From the NCBI RefSeq assembly GCF_023074055.1, contig NZ_JADPKR010000081.1:124001-188000 (forward strand): a stretch of 64,000 nucleotides of DNA, given 5' to 3'. Below the pieces are notes generated by a model. That model saw only the letters and a program-made list of their open reading frames with translations. It had not been told where the DNA came from and did no database searches. A program made the position numbers and the translations under genes. This document shows, one piece after another, positions 57,529-64,000 of this stretch. How positions within the stretch are numbered: the stretch's first letter is position 1; each line of letters begins with the position of its first letter. The DNA is from Bradyrhizobium sp. 141. GTDB taxonomy: Bacteria > Pseudomonadota > Alphaproteobacteria > Rhizobiales > Xanthobacteraceae.

Positions 57529-59130
57529 ATGGCTGATTACTATCCGCTGATCGCCCGCGCTATTGCCGCCCTGGACCCGAACGCTCCCGGCGAGAGCCGT
57601 CGCGCGCTCTATGAGCGGGCGCGCACGGCGTTGATCGCGCAGCTGCGCAGCGTGCAGCCGCCGCTCTCTGAATCCGAGATCACCCGCGAAAGGTTGTCGC
57701 TGGAGGAGGCCGTCCGCAAGGTCGAATCGGAGGCTGCCCAGCGTGCCCGCGAGGCCTCGCGCCCCAGTGGGGGCGGGCGCAGCGGCGGCAGCGGCGATGC
57801 CTTTCGCCGCGCCAGCACAAGAGCCGCCGAAGGCAACGCGGCTTCGGCCTCGCCGGCCCCGCCGCGTACGCGTCCGGCTCCGCCACCGCCGCGGGCCGAC
57901 CGTCCGTCCTTCAACGTCGATGACCAGGGCGATGCGCAGCGTCCGCCGCGCGCTCCCCGTTTCGACGCCCCGCGCCAACCGGGACCGTCTGCCCCACCGC
58001 CGATGCCGGAGCCGCCGCCGGCCGGACGCGATCGCGCTGGTGCGCGCCGTCCGCCTGATGTCGGACCGCCGCTGCCGCCGGCACCGGGCGTGCGCGGCTT
58101 CCGCGACATCACGGCCGATGCCAATGATCTCGGCGGCGCTGCTGCGCAGGCCAGCCGCGCCGCGCGCCGCACCTACGCCAACGTGCCCTCGCCCACGCCG
58201 GAATTCGACCGGCTCGAGCCGAGCCTGGAAAACCGCGCCGGCGAGGCCGAGGCGCCCTATTCCTACGACGAGTCGATCGAGGAGGCGGAGCGCTACACGC
58301 CGCAGCCGCCTTCGCCGCGTCCGCGCATCGCGCCCGAGCGCGCCGCCAAGAAGCGCGTCCGCACCGGCTCCGCCTTCCCGTTCAAGAGCGCGATCGCCGT
58401 CGGCATCGTGCTCATCCTGGTCGGCGCGGGCATCCTCTGGGGCAAGCAGCTGGTCCTGATCGCCAACGGCTTTCTCAAGCCCTCGGCGACGCAAGTGGCG
58501 GACACGCCGACCCCGGCGCAGCCGCAGAGCAAGCCGAAGATCCCCGATCGCGTCGGGCAGCCTTCGGCCAGCGACCAGCCGGTCGCGCCGGTGGCGCAGA
58601 AGGTCGTGCTCTATGACGAGGATCCGTCCGATCCGAAGGGCAAGCAATATGTCGGCTCGGTGGTGTGGCGGCTGGAGCCGATCAAGGCCTCGGGCGCCCA
58701 GAAGGCCGACGTCGCCGTGCGCGCCGACATCGAGATCCCCGACCGCAAGTTCAAGATGACGATGTCGTTCCGCCGCAACACCGACTCCTCACTGCCGGCG
58801 AGCCACACCGCGGAGCTGACCTTCATCCTGCCGCCGGACTTTCCGGGCGGCAGCGTCTCCAACGTGCCGGGCATCCTGATGAAGTCGAACGAGCAGGCGC
58901 GCGGCACGCCGCTCGCAGGGCTCGCGGTCAAGGTCACCGACGGCTTCTTCCTGGTCGGCCTGTCCAATGTTGACGCCGACCGCTCCCGCAACGTTCAGCT
59001 GCTGAAGGAGCGCTCGTGGTTCGACGTGCCGCTGGTCTATGCCAACCAGCGCCGCGCCATCATCGCCATCGAGAAGGGCGCCCCCGGCGAGCGCGCCTTC
59101 AACGACGCCTTCGCCCAGTGGGGCGATTAA
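57529..59130 (+). CDS. Proline-rich single-pass membrane protein of unknown function
   Basis: I do not recognise a named family. The 533-residue protein has a helical N-terminal domain (about 1-80, MADYYPLIARAIAALDPNAP, with heptad-like ERLSLEEAVRKVESEAAQRARE), a long Pro/Arg/Gly/Ala-rich disordered part (about 80-285), one transmembrane helix (about 287-307, AIAVGIVLILVGAGILWG) and an extracytoplasmic beta-type domain (about 350-533, with KFKMTMSFRRNTDSSLPASHTAELTF-type strands). It is 37 bp downstream of purA and probably co-transcribed. A cell-envelope role is possible but unproven. Confidence 0.78.
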   Translation: MADYYPLIARAIAALDPNAPGESRRALYERARTALIAQLRSVQPPLSESEITRERLSLEEAVRKVESEAAQRAREASRPSGGGRSGGSGDAFRRASTRAAEGNAASASPAPPRTRPAPPPPRADRPSFNVDDQGDAQRPPRAPRFDAPRQPGPSAPPPMPEPPPAGRDRAGARRPPDVGPPLPPAPGVRGFRDITADANDLGGAAAQASRAARRTYANVPSPTPEFDRLEPSLENRAGEAEAPYSYDESIEEAERYTPQPPSPRPRIAPERAAKKRVRTGSAFPFKSAIAVGIVLILVGAGILWGKQLVLIANGFLKPSATQVADTPTPAQPQSKPKIPDRVGQPSASDQPVAPVAQKVVLYDEDPSDPKGKQYVGSVVWRLEPIKASGAQKADVAVRADIEIPDRKFKMTMSFRRNTDSSLPASHTAELTFILPPDFPGGSVSNVPGILMKSNEQARGTPLAGLAVKVTDGFFLVGLSNVDADRSRNVQLLKERSWFDVPLVYANQRRAIIAIEKGAPGERAFNDAFAQWGD

Positions 59131-59153
59131 GCCGCTGCTCCTGACAGAGAGAT

Positions 59154-59238
59154 CGTCATGCCCGGGCTTGTCCCGGGCATCCACGTTCTTTGTAGCTCGG
59201 GGCGAGGCGTGGATGGCCGGGACAAGCCGGCCATGACG
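59154..59238. repeat. Intergenic palindrome, family C
   Basis: cgtcatgcccgggcttgtcc ... ggacaagccggccatgacg, an 85-bp copy of the element at 51850, 23 bp after the stop of the membrane-protein gene and 15 bp before a convergent gene end. Confidence 0.85.
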
Positions 59239-59253
59239 CTGCAAGCGGTCGTG

Positions 59254-59520
59254 TTACTGCGCCGCCGCTTCCCGCTTGCGCGATGCGACCGCCTCGCGGT
59301 CCATCACGGCGCGGCAGCCGGGGCTGACCTGCGCCTTGTTCCGCACCATGCAGGCTCTGACCCGCTGGATATCGGGAATTTCACTGGAGCACAGCCGCAT
59401 CGCATCGCCCGTGCACATCTGCTGCGCTTCGGACGAGAAGGCGAGGCCGGGTGAGGTCTGGAGAGCGATGGCGGTGGTTGCGATGGCGAAGAGCGAAGCG
59501 ATTGTCTGAGTGCGTGTCAT
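59254..59520 (-). CDS. Small secreted four-cysteine protein, copy 1
   Basis: An 88-residue exported protein: signal peptide (IASLFAIATTAIALQTSPGLA, cleavage near FA-FS) and a mature part with four Cys spaced C-x7-C-x12-C-x11-C. The product at 60048-60290 has exactly the same spacing. The pattern resembles the Cys-rich repeat also found singly in small alphaproteobacterial proteins; two disulfides in the periplasm are likely. Function is unknown. ATG 59520 precedes the leader; the longer frame does not align. Confidence 0.78.
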   Translation of the reverse strand: MTRTQTIASLFAIATTAIALQTSPGLAFSSEAQQMCTGDAMRLCSSEIPDIQRVRACMVRNKAQVSPGCRAVMDREAVASRKREAAAQ

Positions 59521-59778
59521 GCGGAATGGGTCCCCGATTCCCTGGGCTTGAGCCACTTGGTTTTTGGGGCGCCGCACGCGACTTGATCTGTCGCATGTCA
59601 CAGCCTTCACGCCGGGAACTTTGGTCCCGCATGTGGTCGCTCGATTTCTTGATGCTCGAATCGAAAAGTGCTGCGCCGCCCGAGCGAAGTATGCGCCATT
59701 GCCGCGCGGCTGCAATGGTCAGCGCAAACGAATTTGCAGCTGTTGCGTGGACGTCACGCACAACGCGTGCGCGCGAGA

Positions 59779-60009
59779 TCAGATCAACCGATCGGAGGAT
59801 GCGCTCGCTGGTTCCGCATCGCTCGCGCCGAGCGCGGCGGCGTGTTCCTCGACGGCGGTGACGCCCTTGGCGGTGAGCTCGAACAGGTCGCCGTCTTTCA
59901 TCACGTAACCGTCCGCGATCAGTTGCCCGATCTTGCCTTGCCGGTCGTCGGCGAAGGCAACGGATTGGCTGATGTCCCGCAGGATCGAGAGCTGTTCGTC
60001 GCGCAACAT
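59779..60009 (-). CDS. Hypothetical small protein (76 aa), winged-helix-like
   Basis: I do not recognise this family. The 76-residue soluble protein starts MLRDEQLSILRDISQSVAFADDRQGKIGQLIADGYVMKDG, then DLFELTAKGVTAVEEHAA. The order helix - helix - LIADGYVxxxGDLFELTAKG resembles the second half of a winged-helix DNA-binding domain (recognition of a wing with L-T-x-K-G), so a regulatory role is possible. ATG 60009 is the start. It lies between the two four-cysteine protein genes, on the same strand, 38 bp after the second. Confidence 0.65.
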   Translation of the reverse strand: MLRDEQLSILRDISQSVAFADDRQGKIGQLIADGYVMKDGDLFELTAKGVTAVEEHAAALGASDAEPASASSDRLI

Positions 60010-60047
60010 GGCTTCACTCTCCGTTCGCTGGGGGATGGTTGTGGCCC

Positions 60048-60290
60048 TCACATGCCGTGGCTCTGAAAGACCTTGCTGCAAGAGCGCGACAGCTTGGCCC
60101 GGTTGGCTTGCAGGCAGCTCTGCACCGCGCCGTCATTGCCGAGATCCTTGCGACAGAAGCGCGATGCGTCCCGCGAGCAGGCTTGCTGTTCCTGCGGCGA
60201 GCCCATATGGCCCTGCGCAACAGCGGGCGCGTTCGACAGGCCGGTCAGGGCCGCCAGCGTGATTGTCGCCAGAAGAAATTTGCGGACCAT
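60048..60290 (-). CDS. Small secreted four-cysteine protein, copy 2
   Basis: An 80-residue exported protein. Signal peptide: MVRKFLLATITLAALTGLSNAPAVAQ (cleavage near residue 25). The mature part has C-x7-C-x12-C-x11-C, identical in spacing to the product at 59254-59520, and conserved flanking residues (Q-Q-x-C, D-A-x-R-x-C, A-x-L/V-S-x-x-C). Probably the paralogue of that protein. ATG 60290. It is the first of three minus-strand small genes (60290 to 59254). Function unknown. Confidence 0.78.
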   Translation of the reverse strand: MVRKFLLATITLAALTGLSNAPAVAQGHMGSPQEQQACSRDASRFCRKDLGNDGAVQSCLQANRAKLSRSCSKVFQSHGM

Positions 60291-60433
60291 CGGCGGCTCC
60301 AATATGACAGGGACAATTCAGGTCCTGTCTGAACTCGTCGCCGTGTCACTTGTTCCCCAAAAGCAGAGTCCGCCCCCGCTGTTCAAGGTTCCCGAGGCGC
60401 TGCTATAACACTGGAGAAGGGTGAGGGTGTTTG

Positions 60434-60859
60434 ATGAAACGCTATCTGGTGTATGCGCTGGTTGGCCCGTTCCTCGGCGGGTTCCTGCTGCTGCTGACGA
60501 CGACCTATCAGTCCGGCTATTGGGCCCAGACCAGTCTCGGCGAGGTCGGCAAGCTGTTCGCAGTGTTCTTCAAGACCCTGCAATACAGCTATCTGTTCGG
60601 CGTCCTGCCCTCGCTGATGATCGGCGCGGTCGACGACATCCTGCACCATATCAGGCGGATCGGCCCGGGCTTGCGGATGCTGCTGGTCGGCCTGTTCGCC
60701 TTCGTGCTGGCCTCGCTCACCTACAGCTCGCGCGGGCCGGATTCGGGCACAGTGCAGTTCATTCTGTACGGCCTCGTCGGGTTCGTGCCGGCGGCGATTT
60801 CGTCCTGGCTCGTGCATAGATATGTCAAGGAGCCGCAAGCAGTGGCGGCGCCGACCTGA
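60434..60859 (+). CDS. Small integral membrane protein (141 aa)
   Basis: A 141-residue protein with about four hydrophobic helices: YLVYALVGPFLGGFLLLLTT (about 4-23), YLFGVLPSLMIGAVDDI (about 54-70), MLLVGLFAFVLASLTY (about 82-97) and FILYGLVGFVPAAISSWL (about 108-125). Short charged loops; no recognisable catalytic motif. ATG 60434 rather than TTG 60431. Family not named with confidence. It is followed by the DUF4112 gene after 59 bp. Confidence 0.75.
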   Translation: MKRYLVYALVGPFLGGFLLLLTTTYQSGYWAQTSLGEVGKLFAVFFKTLQYSYLFGVLPSLMIGAVDDILHHIRRIGPGLRMLLVGLFAFVLASLTYSSRGPDSGTVQFILYGLVGFVPAAISSWLVHRYVKEPQAVAAPT

Positions 60860-60918
60860 GCGCGCGACTTTAAAGCGCGGCGCAGCAACCTCCGCCGCGG
60901 CGGCGCGTTCTTGAAAGC

Positions 60919-61458
60919 ATGACCATGTCCGACGACGATATCCTTGCTCCGCGCCGCTCCCGTTCGGGCAGCGGCTCGCGTGCGAGTTCAGGCAAGGCGG
61001 CGCGCGGCCCGATCATCGATCAGGAGGGCCATGAGATCCGTCCCGAAACGCTGGAGCAGGGATTTCGCGAGTTTCGCTTCGATTTCGGGCAAGGCAATCC
61101 GTTCGCCAATCTGACGCGCGAGCAGCGGATCGCGCGGCTCGAGGCGATCGCAAAGCTGCTTGACGTCGCCTTCATCCTGCCCGGCACCAACATCCGCTAC
61201 GGCATCGATGGGCTGATCGGCCTGATCCCTGTCGTCGGGGACATCATCACGACCGCGATCTCGCTGTGGCTGGTGCGCGAAGCCCGCGCGCTGGGCGCGC
61301 CCTGGTACATTACCGCGCGCATGCTGGGCAATGTCGCGCTTGACGGCGTGGTCGGCATCGTCCCGTTCGCCGGCGACGCTTTCGACGTCATGTTCCGTGC
61401 CAACATGCGCAACGTGCGTCTGCTCCGCCGCTGGTTGGAGAAGCAGCCGCGGATGTAG
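60919..61458 (+). CDS. DUF4112 membrane protein
   Basis: A 179-residue protein. A Ser/Arg-rich N-terminus (about 7-30) precedes the DUF4112 domain (about 65-175), with its hallmark LLDVAFILPGTNIRYGIDGLIGLIPVVGDI (about 80-109) and GVVGIVPFAGDAFDVMFRANMRNVRLL. Two helical hairpins probably insert in the inner membrane. Function is unknown for the family. ATG 60925 is an alternative start. Confidence 0.85.
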   Translation: MTMSDDDILAPRRSRSGSGSRASSGKAARGPIIDQEGHEIRPETLEQGFREFRFDFGQGNPFANLTREQRIARLEAIAKLLDVAFILPGTNIRYGIDGLIGLIPVVGDIITTAISLWLVREARALGAPWYITARMLGNVALDGVVGIVPFAGDAFDVMFRANMRNVRLLRRWLEKQPRM

Positions 61459-61490
61459 GTGCGCTCCCTCTCCGCAATTGCCTGAGCGGT

Positions 61491-61612
61491 CGTCATGCCC
61501 GGCTTGTCCCGCCTGCGCGGCCGAAGCCGCTTCGGCCGCGAAAGCCCGGGCATCCACGTTCTTCGTGCCGCTGCGCAAGGCACGGATGGCCGGGAGACGC
61601 CCGGCCATGACG
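61491..61612. repeat. Intergenic palindrome, family C, with internal insert
   Basis: Same outer sequences as the copies at 51850 and 59154 (cgtcatgcccggcttgtcc at one end, cggccatgacg at the other), but about 30 bp longer because of a self-complementary insert, gcggccgaagc followed by gcttcggccgc, near 61518-61540. Confidence 0.8.
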
Positions 61613-61704
61613 CTGTGGAAGCACAAAGGCCCCCAAACGCAAAAAGCGCGACAGCCTTTTGACCATCGCGCTTTCCGCGCACATCGGATGCTTGCAAAAA
61701 AAAC

Positions 61705-61998
61705 TTACGCCGCGTCGGCGTCGGCCTCGGCCGTCTGCGCCGGCTTGGGGCGCCGGGGCAGCGGGAAAGCTTCGCTCTCATAGAGCGAGCGGATGCCGTT
61801 CTGGTCGAAACGCGCTTCCTCGACCTGGAGATAGGCGCCGTTCAGCGAATCCGTCGGCAACTGCTCCATCGCGAACTGCACGGCCTCGGCCGCGGTGCCG
61901 AACCGGCGATAGGTGAAGCCCGCACGCTTCTTCTTGCGGATCGCGGCGGGAAAGAGTTCGGCGGAGGTGTTGAAGTTGAACGGACGCAGTGGACGCAT
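61705..61998 (-). CDS. Hypothetical protein (97 aa)
   Basis: I do not recognise a named family, but it has the look of a conserved Bradyrhizobiaceae protein. It starts MRPLRPFNFNTSAELFPAA, followed by a basic patch (IRKKKRAGFTYRRFG) and a helix (TAAEAVQFAMEQL), then AYLQVEEARFDQNGIRSLYES. The acidic tail (AEADADAA) is low complexity. Cytoplasmic. ATG 61998; monocistronic. Confidence 0.7.
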   Translation of the reverse strand: MRPLRPFNFNTSAELFPAAIRKKKRAGFTYRRFGTAAEAVQFAMEQLPTDSLNGAYLQVEEARFDQNGIRSLYESEAFPLPRRPKPAQTAEADADAA

Positions 61999-62212
61999 GG
62001 TCAAAGACCTCGTGATCTTGTCTGGGGCTTTAAGCGCGTGGGGTTTGGGAGGGCAGGGGCCGCAATCGAGCGGGCCCGCCGCACATGCCATTTTCGACCT
62101 CTAATATAGGCCGTTTTGACAAAAATGCGACCCCTGCGATCGGAGATGATGAATCCGCGCATGGCAGCCCCGCGACCGCGATAAGGCTAGCGTTTTCAAA
62201 ATGTTAAATGGT

Positions 62213-62377
62213 TTACAGTTTGCCAAGAAGCAGCAGGACGACCAGCACCACGAGCACAACGCCGCCGATCCCCATGCCGGAATGGCCCAGGCCATAGCCA
62301 TAACCGCCCACGCGGCCGGACAGGCCCCCGAGCAGATAAACGATCACCAGGATGATCAGGATGGTCCCGAGCGACAT
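62213..62377 (-). CDS. DUF3309 small hydrophobic protein
   Basis: A 54-residue protein matching the DUF3309 family: start MSLGTILIILVIVYLLGGL, a Gly-rich turn (GRVGGYGYGLGHSGMG) and a second helix (VVLVVLVVLLLLGKL). Two membrane helices. Such proteins are widespread, small and uncharacterised in Rhizobiales. GGAGGAAGCC directly before ATG 62377 is a good ribosome-binding site. It lies 107 bp downstream of msrB on the same strand. Confidence 0.82.
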   Translation of the reverse strand: MSLGTILIILVIVYLLGGLSGRVGGYGYGLGHSGMGIGGVVLVVLVVLLLLGKL

Positions 62378-62484
62378 GGCTTCCTCCCTGGTGGCCGCCA
62401 AAATGCGATGATCGGCCGCCCGCCAGGGAAGAAAAGCACATCCCGCGGTCGGGTTCCATGAAGGAACCCAACCCCGCGCGCCGA

Positions 62485-62904
<420 letters not shown>

Positions 62905-62934
62905 GGGTCTCCCGTTCTGAAGATGATCTGGCGA

Positions 62935-63651
62935 TCAGTTGGTGGCCTTGCTGGCACTCACCAGCGTCGGCTTTTCAATGTAGTTATCCGCGAACAGCTT
63001 TTTCAGGTTCTCGACCTTCGGCAGGTCGTTATAGGCGATGTAAGGCTGGTTCGGGTGCAGCGTCAGATAGTCCTGGTGGTAGGCCTCCGCCGGGTAGAAC
63101 GCCTCGAGTGCGCCGACCTTGGTCACGATCGGCTTGTTGAAGACCTTGGCGCTGTTGAGCTGGGCGATATAGGCCTCCGCCACCTTCTTCTGCTCGTCGG
63201 AGGTGGTGAAGAGGGCCGAGCGATATTGCGTGCCGACGTCGGGGCCCTGTCGGTTGAGCTGGGTCGGGTCGTGCGCCACCGAGAAGTAGATCTGGAGGAT
63301 CTTGCCGTAGGAGATCTTCTTCGGATCGTACTTGATCTCGACGGCCTCGGCGTGGCCGGTCCGGCCGCTCGAGACCGTCTGGTAGTCGGCGGTCGCCTTG
63401 GTGCCGCCGGCATAGCCGGAGACCGCGTTGACGACGCCCGCGGTGTGCTGGAAGACGCCTTGCACGCCCCAGAAGCAGCCGCCGGCGACCACGGCGGTCT
63501 GGATCCCGCTCGCTTGTGCCGCGTCCATGGCGGGGGCTGGGATCACGACCGCATCTTCCGCAGCCCGGGACGGCGTGGCAAAGGCCAGCGCAAAGGTGAG
63601 CGAGAGGGCGGTGGTTGCGGCCAGCAGGGAGGCGAGGGCAGGTCTGCGCAT
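62935..63651 (-). CDS. msrA: Peptide methionine (S)-S-oxide reductase, secreted
   Basis: A 238-residue MsrA that repairs the S epimer. The active-site motif GGCFWGVQG (about 57-65; Cys59) is intact, followed by VSGYAGGT and GHAEAVEIKYDPKKISY. An N-terminal signal peptide (LASLLAATTALSLTFALAFATPSRA) predicts a periplasmic protein, giving envelope repair in contrast to the cytoplasmic MsrB. First gene of msrA-msrB. Confidence 0.95.
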   Translation of the reverse strand: MRRPALASLLAATTALSLTFALAFATPSRAAEDAVVIPAPAMDAAQASGIQTAVVAGGCFWGVQGVFQHTAGVVNAVSGYAGGTKATADYQTVSSGRTGHAEAVEIKYDPKKISYGKILQIYFSVAHDPTQLNRQGPDVGTQYRSALFTTSDEQKKVAEAYIAQLNSAKVFNKPIVTKVGALEAFYPAEAYHQDYLTLHPNQPYIAYNDLPKVENLKKLFADNYIEKPTLVSASKATN

Positions 63652-63910
63652 GGCGGATCCTCTTTCGGAAGGTCTGACAGTCTAGGGCGATCGGGGCTGG
63701 ACGAACAGTTGTCCGGCCGCCTTTTCGCATCATCGGAGGTACGGACGCAGCCGCCGATTGTTACGGCGGGACGGACACGAGTCTGTGAAATGAGCCGCGC
63801 GGGATAGTCCGGCGACAGCCGCTTGGCGAGACCGGGAACTCCGCGCTAGATGAACCGGTGCGATCGATGATCGACTCAAGAAGAAATTTGGCTGGAGCAG
63901 GCCTGACAAC

Positions 63911-64000
63911 ATGCTGGGCGTCGTTTCACTGATCCTCGTCATCCTGGCCGCCGGCGTGTCGAGCGCGGCGGCCGACCCGCAAGCCGACGACCTCGCCACC
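63911..64000 (+). CDS. Start of a secreted protein, cut by the window edge
   Basis: ATG 63911 opens a frame running to the edge: MLGVVSLILVILAAGVSSAAADPQADDLA. The first ~21 residues are a good signal peptide (cleavage near AAA-DP). Only 30 codons are visible, so nothing more can be said. The overlapping minus-strand frame (63730-63999) lacks any family feature. Confidence 0.45.
   Translation, partial: MLGVVSLILVILAAGVSSAAADPQADDLAT

Noticed and set aside
63730..63999. Minus-strand 89-codon frame at the right edge
   Set aside because: Ser/Arg-rich with no family feature, and overlaps a plausible signal-peptide ORF on the other strand.

Overview
The window looks like a chromosomal segment of an alphaproteobacterium of the Bradyrhizobium/Rhodopseudomonas group. 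The support is GC-rich coding sequence with frequent GTG/TTG starts, a hmu haem-uptake locus with an IsdG-type oxygenase, a nirK-nirV/hemN/nnrR/nnrS denitrification block with FixK-type boxes, rpsU with a GTG start, two tiny DUF465 proteins, and several families of intergenic palindromes (one opening gagcatgatc) typical of that group. The species cannot be fixed from the sequence alone. No rRNA, tRNA, CRISPR array, integrase or intact insertion sequence was seen.

Layout. 0-12 kb: housekeeping and signalling genes: a partial TPR lipoprotein, rpsU, aqpZ, purE-purK, a small diguanylate cyclase, a two-gene small-protein unit behind a LexA/SOS-type box, two DUF465 proteins, an FAD oxidoreductase, a PAS-GGDEF-EAL protein, glpD, and a toxin-antitoxin pair whose toxin has an early stop. 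12-24 kb: a polyamine-type ABC transporter with no binding protein, a carbohydrate-type ABC transporter with no ATPase, an AsmA protein, a CoA-transferase pair and a GNAT. 24-31.3 kb: denitrification: nirV, nirK, a PCuAC-YtkA copper protein with a small membrane partner, hemN, a DUF1858 protein, nnrR and nnrS. Four FNR/FixK-type 14-bp boxes sit in its three regulatory gaps.

31.3-35 kb: an AraC regulator, a FixJ-like regulator that lacks the phospho-acceptor Asp, and a MuiA-like protein. 35.2-43.9 kb: haem-iron acquisition: hmuV-hmuU-hmuT-hemP diverging from hmuR, an IsdG-type haem oxygenase, hutX and exbB-exbD-tonB. The outer-membrane receptor is energised by TonB-ExbBD, HmuTUV carries haem inward, and the oxygenase and HutX handle it in the cytoplasm. 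44-50 kb: a phytase/esterase-like secreted protein and a second ATPase-less sugar-type ABC operon led by a 2-hydroxyacid dehydrogenase.

50-64 kb: a chemoreceptor, an orphan TctC-type binding protein flanked by two copies of one repeat, two paralogous DMT transporters around a DUF1330 gene, purA, a proline-rich membrane protein, two small secreted proteins sharing one four-cysteine spacing, small membrane proteins, msrA-msrB, and the start of a secreted protein cut by the window edge.

The most promising leads are the SOS-box small-gene pair, the copper-protein unit apparently co-regulated with nirK, the nonsense-broken ParE, the Asp-to-Glu receiver, the paired four-cysteine proteins, and repeat elements abutting stop codons.
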